From NCBI GenBank assembly GCA_030704615.1, contig CM060732.1, positions 15,500,001 to 15,564,000 of the forward strand: DNA of 64,000 nucleotides, given 5' to 3'. This DNA comes from Takakia lepidozioides. Lineage: Eukaryota > Streptophyta > Takakiopsida > Takakiales > Takakiaceae. Within the stretch, counting starts at the first letter, position 1. Each line of letters begins with the position of its first letter. Both the position numbers and the translations under genes were made by a program. This document shows positions 11,961-22,085 of the stretch, one piece after another. The notes below the pieces were generated by a model, which was given only the letters and a program-made list of their open reading frames with translations, searched no databases and was not told the origin of the DNA.

Positions 11961-12265
11961 AATGTGAACACGTGGAGCAACGGAATTGCTTGCACATGTC
12001 GGCACTCTATCTGACTGAAGGGGCATGAGGCGGCGCGGCCTGACCGTTGATAATGATGTTTGATTTTCGGACGGCGGGCGTACCCTCAACGATTCGAATT
12101 TCGTAATGACGCAAACTCCACGAGGAGACACTTTCGTCCAACCTTTCGAACCCAAGTGGTGCATCACCGCCGTTTCATCTACTTTTGTCGTGTCTCCTCA
12201 GTCACCCCTCTCGCGCCCCTTTCCATCTGCACTCTTTGCCCCTTTTCCCTCTCTCTGTTCTTCTT

Positions 12266-15200
12266 ATGCTCGAACCTGAGAGGGGGGGAGTTCGTGCACC
12301 AGACAGGAGACCTCGTCGCAAGCTCCGGAAATTATACTTCGGACGTAGGCCAATGCCGAAGGGGAGGAAGCAGATGCGTCTACAGGAGGAGATTGCCATC
12401 TCCGAGCAGCAGGCCACTCAGGCAACCCAGCCACCAGTGAGAGCTCCATGCGATCGGGCTGCGCGCAGCTGATCGAGCACCGAACCCCCCATTTTGCTTC
12501 TGTAATTCTTAGACTGAATGCTAGGAGACTTGAATGCAGAACATGTTTGCATGCCTAACAGGAAAGGTGGACGTGCTGGAGGGATCGCAGGAATCCGAAG
12601 AGCCGCAGGAAGAGTCCGAGGAGCTAGCTGCAGCACGTACACCCACCCGATCCCCGAGCGCGGGTACTCCTCTGCCCGGCCTAGCCCTCTGCGATTCAAA
12701 GACGCGTCTTCGAAGGGCAAGTTCAAAGTCTCAGAGATCGACTCGCGTTCTTCGATCATGGAGAATCGCCAGCAGGGGTCGGGCCCTTCTCCAGCAAAGT
12801 CGAAGAAGAAGCAGCCCGTCCCTCTACTGGCTTCTGAACCGGCTCAGGCCGATTCACCCCCCCCAACGCGAATGAAGCAGCAGGGTAGAAGACAGATTCT
12901 ATTGCAGCAGACACCTTCACCTGCAAGGATGAGGAAGCAGAAGGCAATCAGGGCGACGCCGAACAATCTCCCGCAAAACCGCTTCCACGAGCTGAAGCTC
13001 AGTTCCTGGAGGATTTCCCGCCTGCAGATGTTGGGGCCGACTCTGCTGCAGCGAAGGCAATGGGATCGACCGTTGATCTCGATTTGGTACCGGAGGAGGG
13101 TGCTGCCGCTGAACGTTCGCAGGCAGACCTCACCACCGATGAGCTAGCAGGCCCGGAGGAGGCCTCTGCAGTGGCAGAATTGCCCGCACACAGGCCCCAG
13201 AGTGCAGCTCCAGTTGAGGATGCTCCACCTGCTCAGCCACTACCTGCACCTACAGACATGTCTCCGGAGGATTTCAAAAGTGCAGCGGATAAAATGTTGG
13301 AGGAGACACACAGTAGCATTGGCAGAGTTCTGGGCAGCAGGGTATTCCAGCGGACTCTTCGAATCCCACTCTGTCGCATGGTCTCCCTTCCCATCGTCAG
13401 GCAGGCCCTTCCCGGAGATGTGGATAAGCTCAAGTTCGCATTTCGAGAAGGGTACCGTCTGGGATCGGCAGCGTTTTACGTTTCCATAGAGAATGAGGAC
13501 GGCGAAACCCGTGGACCCACTGCCGATGAATTGTCAACGTGGGATACCCACTGGCACACTCGCAACCACGAATTCGAGGCGACGCTGAAGGGTGATCCCG
13601 ACTTCGGCCATATGGCGGGAAAAATGTTCTTTGTGTGGGACGGGAATCACCGACTTCTCGCCTGGTGGGAGTACATCAAGCAGAACCATGCCAAGCACAT
13701 TGGCTGGCATTACATGGTGGAGTGTGTCATCCTCAAGGTGAAGGCGGCAGACTCCTCCCTCCTCAAGAATGCCATGGCGGACCTCAACTCGTAAGATACT
13801 CATACCCTCCCTAGCACATTCGAAATGCGGTGCCGCATTTCGGTTTCCATTCTGGTTTGATTCCGTGCTTCCGTGTACTGAACTGGAGAGTGTGCCTTGC
13901 AGGGTCACTGAGAATGCGTACGTGCATACCCACATGGCACATATGCTGTACAGGGTGAGGAAAACTGGTCTTACTGATCCGCAGATGTTTGCGGAAATGC
14001 TGGAGCCGGAGCTCATTCAGAAAGCCGTTGCAAAAACAGACCGGACATGGTATCGTCTCACTATGGATGGAATGGTGGAGGTGATATACGAAGTAAGTCG
14101 TGCTCCAATTTCCCTCTGCTCATCCTTCCCCAATTTCCAGTAATGTTTCCACATGAATCGAATGTAACGCTTCTGCATGTTTTTGTTGGCAGTCAAACAT
14201 CAAGCTGGATTTGGCCCATGCCAAACGCTTCTTCATGGAAAGTGAGGGGCAGGTCAAAACGTTGCAGTCATTGACTGAGCACTTGAAGGAAGCCGGTGTC
14301 AAGTCCAGAACCAAATACAAGTCAAAGCTTGTGAAGCTGGTGGCAATTGCAGATCCGGCACTTGGAAAGGACTTCATCCCCGAGATTGCAAAACACTATT
14401 CTCGGGCCATGCAGCCGACCATGCAATTGGAGAAACTGCATCACCTCTCAACGGCATGTGTGGAGGCGAAAGAGAAGGTGAGGTTTCAATGCACTGAATT
14501 TCCTTCCTAGCAATAGCCACTCTCTTCCAGCCACTGACATTGGATCGGAAATGGCAGACACGGTGGCTGTCGATCTGGAATGCATCCGAGAGCATAAGGA
14601 CAATGTGGTCTTTTCCACTGGAAGTTTCCGACCCTGCAGTGGATGTGTGGCTCAACCGCATGACTTGGTGGTTCCAGGTAATTCAAGGTACTTCCCCAGA
14701 TTTGCTTTTCTGACATGAATTCCCTGAACTGCTACGTGACAATGCATTTGGGAATGGCAGGTAATGTCGAATGCGAAGGAGCAAGTCGTAATGCACACAA
14801 ATTCGTTCGGCTTGTACGTCAAATGGGATGGAACACAGACATTGGAAGACTACGTGACACGTTTCAGATGTGCGTACAAGGACAACCTTTTCGCCAGAGA
14901 GCTACAGACAGCAAGAAGGAGCGTGGAGTTTACACATCAGGAGGGAGCGGGGAAAGCTGCAATGCGAATTGTTTACAGGTGAAGCACAGCTGCCCTTGTA
15001 TGCGAAGCCTGGTTACGAGGTTTGTCTCGGAAATGCGGCACCGCATTCGCATTTTATGTTTTCGGTGGCACTCTGCCAGTAGGTTGGTCTCAAGTTTTGC
15101 TCACGCATGCTGACTGCCTTGCAGGTATATGAAATACGTGCTCCTTCAGACAGGGGCCCTGGCTCAAGAGCCCCCGTTCTTCATGGCTTGGACCGTGGCG

Positions 15201-17477
15201 GGCCCAAGCTGTGTCTACACACCCGAGATGCAGAAACAATGGCATCCCGCGCATCTCGTTGGATGCCCGTGGTACCTGGACATGTCTGGCGGTATTGTTG
15301 ACGAGTCTGAGAAAGATCTGCACGCCTTGGCAGAAGAGAAGAGAAAGGAAAGACGTGTCCCTGCTGGGCCAAAGTCGGCAAAGGAATCTGCTGCTCTGGA
15401 AGAATCCAGAAAGGCAGCTGAGATGGCACAAAAGACGGTGGATGCAGCTGTGCAGGCCCAACAGAAGGGGTCGAAGAAGAGGACTCGCCAGCAAGGAGCA
15501 GCTGTTGTGACACCCGCCAAAACGAAGAAGCAGAAACAGCCTGTTCAGGAAGAGGGTGAGGAAGAGGACTCCGATGGAGACTTTGCAACCAGCCCACCCC
15601 CCCAAACGCAGGCTGCCTCCCCTGTGCCCACCGTTGTCACCAGAGGCACGAGAACTGGCTCGGCAAAGAAGGCACTCTTCAACCCCCCAGGGGGGCACCC
15701 TTTCGAGCCGGTGGAAATGAAGAGGCCGAAAGTGGCTCCCGAAACTGTAGTCCAGTGTGTAAATGAGAGTTTCTTGGCGGCTTTGGATGGACGGGCAGCC
15801 AAGTTGGCATACATGAAGACCATGGAGGGTCTGAAGGGCAGAGCACTGAAGAAGGCGACTGCCGAAGAGCCTTCCGACACCCCAGGATTTCAGAATATGG
15901 TCTCGTTCTTTGAGAGGGTGTGTGCAGACAAGGATTGTAGGAGGGGCGGAAATGCCACCGAGTGGTCTTGCGATATGATCATCTTGGATATTCCGGACGG
16001 AGAGCCTGTGGAAGGACTGCAAGCTTTGCCATCTTGGAACAGGTACTCGGAGGACTTTTGGAAGAAAGGATTCGGGCTTGCCCGCATGGTGTTGGACGAC
16101 AGAGGCTGTGTGGTTGTCCTGGCGAGCAGAGGAAAAAACACTCAGACAGGAATTGCGAAGTGGACCCGCAAGAGCGCCGTCCCGATTCTGAAAAAGAAGT
16201 GGACGTGCATCAACACACTGGGCCTTCGGTCGGAAGGGAAGAAGGTGATTACGACACTGGCACTCGTCCATTCATTTGCTTGGGTGCTTTCAAATGCGGT
16301 GCCGCATTCGGTTTCTAATCGTTTTCCCCCTGTGTATGCAGACGAAGCAGTTCGATGCATACTGCTTTGTGAAGGAAAACTCCACCTTTGCTTTCCGGAA
16401 GGAGGGAGGAAAGGTTGACCCCAACTGCGACCCACTCGATTACGACGTTCTGTTCAACAACGTTCCCAAGGAACTTCTCCCTCATAGCCTCACTTCAACG
16501 GAACCCCTGCGGTACTCACGGACTCGGAGCCCTGCCTTCATTCAGACAATTATGGAGACATGCACAGACGTGGAGGGCACAGTGCTGGACCTCATCTGTG
16601 GGACAGGTATGCAGAATCTTGATCTCTGCTGTTCTGCAATTCTCGTTAGGATGTAGTTCGCAACATCTGAAGCGCCATGTGGTAATGTGTGGATGGCATT
16701 GTAACAGGTGCCTCAATGTGGGCTGGGCGGTTTTCCGACCGGCACCTCTTTGCCTACGAGGAGGATTCATCCGTGTGGGGATCCCATCTGGAGGGGCTGC
16801 AACGGAATGTGAAGGCTCCCGACAGAGCGGAAGTCTCCTCGGATTCGTCGGAGTCCGAGGAAGACACAGTGGACATTGATGCAGAGGAGAACCCGGAATA
16901 CGAGTGAGTGCAAACATTGTAAGTTTGCAAAGCCTTCTGGGTCATTTATGTCAAAGGAATTTCCCGACTGTGGTTCTCATTAGTCTCGTTGATGATTGTC
17001 ATGTGCAGGATTGCAGGGTCCGGGTCGAAGCATGTAGGGCCTACACTTCCTGCCAGGAAGAATGTCCCGTTCTTTGCGAGGGCCGACTTCATGACGAGCC
17101 CGGTGAGGGACTACTCCCTTCCTAGTTATGCAGCTAAACTCGCAAATACAGCGATTAGAAGAAGTGAGAATCCCAGTAAAGTAGAGCAGATTTTGGAGAG
17201 GGCTAGGGAGGACAGAAGGATAAGGAAAGAGTTGGCAGCAGCTCAGACAGGTAGACGGGTACGAAAGTACATATGTGATTCAGCGGATGAGAGCGACGCA
17301 GACAGGGAGGAGGACGACCCAACGGAGGTGAGATGGACAGTTCCGCAAGGGGAAGATGGGATTTTTGAAAGCCTGGCCAACGAGCAGTCCGCTGGAGATG
17401 AGAGAGGCACTGAGGGGGTGGAGGAGGAGCAGGACAGTCTAGAACAGGATGAGGATTCCGATGATTTTCAAGATTAA
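12266..17477 (+). CDS. PBM-D: ParB-like / beta-class DNA methyltransferase-like protein, nine or more exons, apparently intact
   Basis: Exons at 13060-13790, 13903-14092, 14193-14477, 14531-14677, 14761-14978, 15125-16244, 16342-16606, 16708-16903 and 17009-17477 all have GT-AG borders and join in frame to 1,206 codons. An upstream exon (12266-12436) with RPRRKLRKLYFGRRP is shared with the other copies, but its link to 13060 is uncertain. Domains: ParB/Srx-like region with VWDGNHRLLAW at about residues 192-202; helical middle region; basic, probably nuclear-localising segment at about 640-665; motif-IV-like CDMIILDIPDGE at about 806-817; motif-I-like VLDLICGTG at about 978-986; acidic C terminus. 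Motif IV before motif I is the beta-class order (N6_N4_Mtase). DPPY is replaced by DIPD, so catalysis is uncertain; it may be a DNA-binding or reader protein. Function is inferred from motifs only. Confidence 0.72.
13821..13842. repeat. Palindrome inside PBM-D intron 13791-13902
   Basis: GAAATGCGGTGCCGCATTTC, centred at 13831.5, the same core as the upstream array, inside a 112-bp intron. Confidence 0.9.
15029..15050. repeat. Palindrome inside PBM-D intron 14979-15124
   Basis: GGAAATGCGGCACCGCATTC, centred at 15039.5, inside the intron between the fifth and sixth listed exons. Confidence 0.9.
16291..16311. repeat. Palindrome inside PBM-D intron 16245-16341
   Basis: AAATGCGGTGCCGCATT core centred at 16300.5, inside the intron that separates the motif-IV exon from the motif-I exon. 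Confidence 0.9.
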
Positions 17478-17659
17478 TAGAATTTTAATGAAGTCTCTGT
17501 AAATGTAAATTCTCTTCCAGAGTATATAAAGAAAATTCTGCCCGACATTCGTGACCCCTCTCCAGTGTGCATTCCAGCCAAACAATCGCCCAAACCAGGA
17601 CGCTCCCAAATCAGAAATGGGTCAGGGCATTTCCAAAATTTTGGCAACTCTAAGAACCT

Positions 17660-18445
17660 CTTTTGGAAATGCGGCACCGCATTTCCAAAACAGGGGAGGG
17701 ACTAATTTTTCCATTTCAATGTTGGCATAGTAAAAGTAATCTGAATTGGGAATGCGGTGCCGCATTTCCAAAATTTCCTTTGTCCACACGCCAGTTTTGG
17801 CCTCTCCCGCTCATTGCATGGATGCCACCACGCTTACAGAGGTCGAACAAGGAGGTCGAACAAGGAGGCCGACATGGCGGGATTGGAAATGCGGTGCCGC
17901 ATTTCCATATTGGGGATGGTGGTTGTTCGAACTGCAGACCCATCAACAAAAACTGGCACCGCATTCCATTGTAAAAAAAAAGTCGATGACGGACATGGAA
18001 ATGCGGCACCGCATTTCCAGAACGGACATCGCAATTTGTCAATTTGCAGACCCTCTCTCGGAAATGCGGTAACGCATTCCATCGCGCTGGTCGGAAATAG
18101 GTGCACTTTTCGAAGTGTTGGACGGAAATGCGGCACCGCATTCCCTTGTCCAAAAAGAAGTTTCCATTGCCAAGCTGGAAATGCGTCGCCGCATTTGCAA
18201 TGCCAACCTCGTTTTCTGATCAATTTATAGACCCGTGTTGGTATTTCGTGTACCTGGACGGAAATGATGCACCGCATTTTCTTGTCCCACATGGAAATGC
18301 GGTGCCGCATTTCGATGTCCGACATGGAAATGCGGCGCCGCATTTCGATCCCGACATGGAAATGCGGCGCCGCATTTTGATGCCGACATGGAAATGCGGT
18401 GCCGCATTTCCAAGCCGACATGGAAATGCGGTGCCGCATTTCAAT
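17660..18445. repeat. Palindrome array (block D, right), with a 32-bp tandem core
   Basis: About 14 palindromes of the GAAATGCGGTGCCGCATTTC type between PBM-D and Z-D. Centres run 17675.5, 17758.5, 17895.5, 18007.5, 18070.5, 18134.5, 18187.5, 18270.5, 18303.5, 18336.5, 18368.5, 18400.5, 18432.5, with one degenerate site near 17957.5. The last six are a tandem with 32-33 bp steps and spacers like TTCGATGTCCGACATG. The rest of 17478-18959 holds no convincing gene. A single site of the other type (GGCGCCGAATTTCCATCC) sits at about 18808. Confidence 0.93.
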
Positions 18446-18959
18446 GTCCGACATGGCGTTACTCTGGTATATTCTTGACACATGACTCACATACCGGTTA
18501 CTCTGCTTTATTCAACCAGACAGACAAATTGTAGAAATGAGACATCAAATTGTAAACAGTGGGCCAAATCCGAGAGTTATTCAACACAATGAAACACAGT
18601 CATACAGAAGTGAGGTACATTCCAGGGCACACTCCAGGGCACATTTAAATTTCCCCCGTACATGATCCTGGACCGATGAAGATTGGCTGCTGCATGAATG
18701 TAGCCGTTTCAGTTTTCTACCCTGCCATGCAAACTATGGGCAGTCACTGCCAGGTGGGCCGATAGCCACTGGACACGACGAAGTCCATCCCCTCTTCGAT
18801 GTAAATGCGGCGCCGAATTTCCATCCGGGGGGATGGACTTCGGTGGCAGATCTCAAACTATAACTTGTTGATGAGAAAGATGTATGGCTTCATCCACCGC
18901 TGGCGTGATGAACACGTTCCACCTCCGTCGGTGGGTACGTGTAACCCAGATGCTCCATT

Positions 18960-19634
18960 TTGGAGGCCGGACTGCTCTTCCGCTTCGTATCTTTTCCAAA
19001 ATCTAAGGGCTTCGTAGCTGTCCGCAAGGTCATCGGCATCCAAGTCGTCCTCAGGTCCTCCATTGCAAGGATGCCGTGCTTCCGGAACCGGGAGGACTGC
19101 CCCTTTGGAGGCATCGATTATGCAATGTATTCGGCCACATCGGGAGACATTGTTATCTGGTACACAGATTACACAGAAGATACTGGTTCGATTGTGGAAA
19201 CATTGGTGGCTTTTGAGTATATCGTAGGCCACTACGCCTTCGAGCGGGGTGACGATCTTGGTTTGAGGAGTCCGTGGCTCCTGCGCATCCTCGATTCCGA
19301 TTTTCCCAGCTACGACGGTCACCCATGCAGAAGAAGGCGCACTGCTATGCTGTTGCGGTGGAACTGCTGCCACTGGACGTGGGTGGACTCCATCGGAGAG
19401 ACCTATTCTCCTCGAGGAGTGCGCTCCTCTTCTCCATTGTATGGGGACATTCGCATTGGTGTGGACGACGAAAACGTGAAGATTTCCATATTCGATGGTG
19501 GTATGATTGAAGGGCAGGACATTGTGGTGAACATCACTAGGGGCGGTACAACGGCTGCAATCGACTTTACATGGAGGAGCCCCAGGACTCATGAGCTAGT
19601 TCTGAGAGCAGTCGAAGTCCCATTGACAACGTGA
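18960..19634 (+). CDS. Z-D: conserved protein of unknown family Z
   Basis: 224 codons from the ATG at 18960; the true start is uncertain. No domain is recognised. It is judged real because its C-terminal half matches Z-B (51812-52540) residue by residue in spaced blocks: W-LRI-D, RTA-L--W-CC-W, YGDI-I, KISI-DG, I-G-D-VV, FT-R-P--HEL, EVP. The copies are well diverged in between, which indicates conservation at protein level. It lies downstream of PBM-D on the same strand, separated by a palindrome array, and ends about 460 bp before a transposon end. A longer antisense frame overlaps it but has no homologue here. Confidence 0.7.
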   Translation: MEAGLLFRFVSFPKSKGFVAVRKVIGIQVVLRSSIARMPCFRNREDCPFGGIDYAMYSATSGDIVIWYTDYTEDTGSIVETLVAFEYIVGHYAFERGDDLGLRSPWLLRILDSDFPSYDGHPCRRRRTAMLLRWNCCHWTWVDSIGETYSPRGVRSSSPLYGDIRIGVDDENVKISIFDGGMIEGQDIVVNITRGGTTAAIDFTWRSPRTHELVLRAVEVPLTT

Positions 19635-19717
19635 CTTGTATTCAGTAGGCACAGGGCTCAAGATTTTAGGGCACAATCAGCACAGTAGACGTGCTTCAAA
19701 TGCAATTCATGTGGATC

Positions 19718-19723
19718 AATAAA
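19718..19723 (+). terminator. Poly(A) signal of Z-D
   Basis: AATAAA 84 bp after the Z-D stop codon. Z-B has the same signal at 52637-52642. The remaining 19724-20044 shows no gene. Confidence 0.6.
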
Positions 19724-20044
19724 AACCTCATTGTGCCCTCTTTTTATTCTATTCTGTGTCCATTGTTCCGAGAATGCGTCATTGCTCATTTCGTTTGGGA
19801 TTGGGAGTGTGGGTGAATTTTGCAAATGGCTGGTAGGCTGAAATGGGCCCCCATTGTACAGAGCAATACCACCCTACCATTCGCGAAACATTGCCTTTCA
19901 ATATATAATTCTAAATAACATTGCCGAACCTCCTTCATCGGGAGGTCCTTCTCCCCCTATGACCGTGGCACCCTAAACCCTATTCCCGCGGACACTCATT
20001 TCCGGAAAATAGTGCTGCTCATGTTTTTTTCCACACTTACGACT

Positions 20045-20097
20045 CTGCTCATGGCTCATGCCGCTCATGGCTCATGGCTCATGAAATAGCAGCCCCC
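20045..20097. repeat. Terminal inverted repeat of a second MULE-like element (block D, right end)
   Basis: The reverse complement starts GGGGGGCTGCTATTTCATGAGC and continues with repeated CATGAGC words. This matches the left end of the complete transposon (25765: GGGGGCTGCTATTTCATGAG). Just inside, both ends also share a CCCTAAACCCTATT-like stretch. Block D is therefore the right end of a related element whose left end is missing. Confidence 0.8.
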
Positions 20098-20159
20098 CCC
20101 ACCAGGATGCTTGTCACATCTGGTTGTTCATGACCCAATTCCCCAGTATGGTCGCCAAA

Positions 20160-21169
20160 TGTCGCGCGGCTTTTACTCACCCATCCCTTCGCTATCCGAG
20201 GCGGAAACTCCAAGATAGAAGAGTTGGAAATCTCTAAGCACTCAGCCCGCTCAGAACAAACAGTCATGACCTACAGCTAGTGTATCATGGGGGTGTTTCC
20301 TATTTGTTTTCCTTCCCGCATTCATGTTAGCTAGTTACCTTATTGTTGGTAATTAAGTATCAGTTTGCTTCAGCAATTTATCGGATTCCATCAACTCAGC
20401 TTCACTCAGATCTCTCTACACAGTGTGAGTATGAAGTATGTATCAGATTAATATCTATCAAGTATCAGGCTGAAGCCATGGTATCTCTATTCTGCTCTAC
20501 ATTACAACTCTACTTCTTGCATTCAGCAAGTATCAACAGATCGTTCTCCTCCTACTCCGTGCTCTCCCTCTTTCTGCTCAGAGATGCGCTCTCCGCTTCC
20601 TTTCCTAGTTCTGATTTCCCCCAAGTGATGTCCGAAGTCCCCCCAAGAAGTGCCCCCCAAGAAGTGCCCCCCAACTCCTTCCAGCAGTGATTCCCCCAAG
20701 ACGTGATCCAAGAATTGATCCTTTTCCAGTCCTTGCTCCTGGCTTTATCTTCCTACCCGTTGTTCTAACCGTTTCCCTCACTAACCGTCATCCGTGAACT
20801 AACATGTTCCATTCGCAGGTGTTGTTCCCCACAGTCGTTCCCTGTCCTGCTATCCGTTCCCTATGGTCGTGACAGCTGTGTCAAGCTGTGACTGGTTGTG
20901 TGAAACTGTGACAGGCTGTGACTGGCTGTGCAACTGTGTTGGGTTGTGACTGGCTGTGTGGCTGTGTCGGGCTAGGTCGGCTGTGCGAAGCTGTGACTGG
21001 CTGTGTTGGACTGTGACGGTTGTGTTGGCTGTGACGGGCTGTGTAACCCCCCCCTAAAGTGCGCTGCTGTCACCCCTAAGGCTCCTGTTGGTCTCAGTCT
21101 GTGCAAAAATTAAGGGTACCCCACATATCCCGTAAAAGTGCCCAAGTCCCAAACAGTCCTCTAACAACA
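20160..21169 (-). repeat. 3' LTR of Chr-4
   Basis: About 1,010 bp. On the minus strand it begins TGTTGTTAGAGG and ends AAAGCCGCGCGACA; the inner border is ambiguous by two bases. It contains a minisatellite (20875-21050) of variants of CTGTGACTGGCTGTG. No partner LTR is present, so no target duplication can be checked. Confidence 0.65.
20875..21050. repeat. Minisatellite of TGTGACTGGC-like units in the Chr-4 LTR
   Basis: About a dozen imperfect units of CTGTGACTGG(C)TGTG with small changes (CTGTGTCGGGC, CTGTGACGG). Confidence 0.85.
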
Positions 21170-22085
21170 CCCCTACCAACAGGGTGTCGATGTCCTCATC
21201 GACTTGTCTATTTTGTAGAAATGAACATCCAAGTTGTGGCGTCCCACATTAAGGAGTTTGTTTCCGCACCATGGCGTCCCATGGCTAAGAACCAAACCCC
21301 CACTTGACTCTACTCTCCACTAGCTAGTTTGGCTGACTTCCTCCAAGTCCCGGCCAAGGGTGGAGCCTCTCAAGCTCCTCCCAGTGCACTCTTCTTGGCC
21401 CACTTCAAGGCCAAGAAACGATCCTCCCCGAGGATCGAATCGCCTTACTGCAACAACATTTGCTTGCGACCGCTCGTGATGCCACTTTTTGGGCATCACC
21501 TTGAGCAAGGGTTCACCTTGAATTTTATTTATTTTTTTATTTATTTTTTGACTAGGAAGATAACCTTGAACCAACCGTGCGCCCCAATCACTACAATTGG
21601 GTCCGCCTTGGAATGCTGGCCTGAGGTACGGGAACACGCCGAAGCCACTACGACTTCGTCCCGAGGCTACACGATTATAGTACGTGAACGGAAGCACGTA
21701 GCTTCCGCGTTAGCCCGCACTACAAGGCAACCCCCTAGCGCAGTTATAGTACGCGCATGCGCCAGGTGCGCACTAGCATGTGAACTCCCAAAGAATGCGC
21801 AAGTTTCCTTGCCCCTTGGGTGGGAGTCACCCGATTTCGGCACTGCGCAAACACACGATTAACCCAATTTACCTCTCCCACTTTTGTAAGCTAGCATGCA
21901 TTCTACACACTAGCCAACCATACCACGCATCACCATTCCAAACAAAATATGACGCACAACATTTGGAAACCATTTCATTTATAACAAAATTTGTACAATA
22001 CAAGTTTTTGCAACCGGATTCCTGAGCTAGCTAAACCGGGCTAAGCATGCATTTCCTCCCCCACGCTCCAAGGTTGATGTCCCCA

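Noticed and set aside
15090-16271. 393-codon antisense open frame
   Set aside because: It lies opposite the long PBM-D exon, which has a homologue in PBM-C and correct splice sites; the antisense frame has neither.
13060-17477. Methyltransferase gene of a DIRS or Crypton-type element
   Set aside because: No tyrosine recombinase, RNase H or split direct repeats are present near it, and the neighbouring transposase and end structure are MULE-like.
18858-19592. 244-codon antisense open frame over Z-D
   Set aside because: The sense frame matches Z-B at the protein level; the antisense frame has no counterpart in block B.
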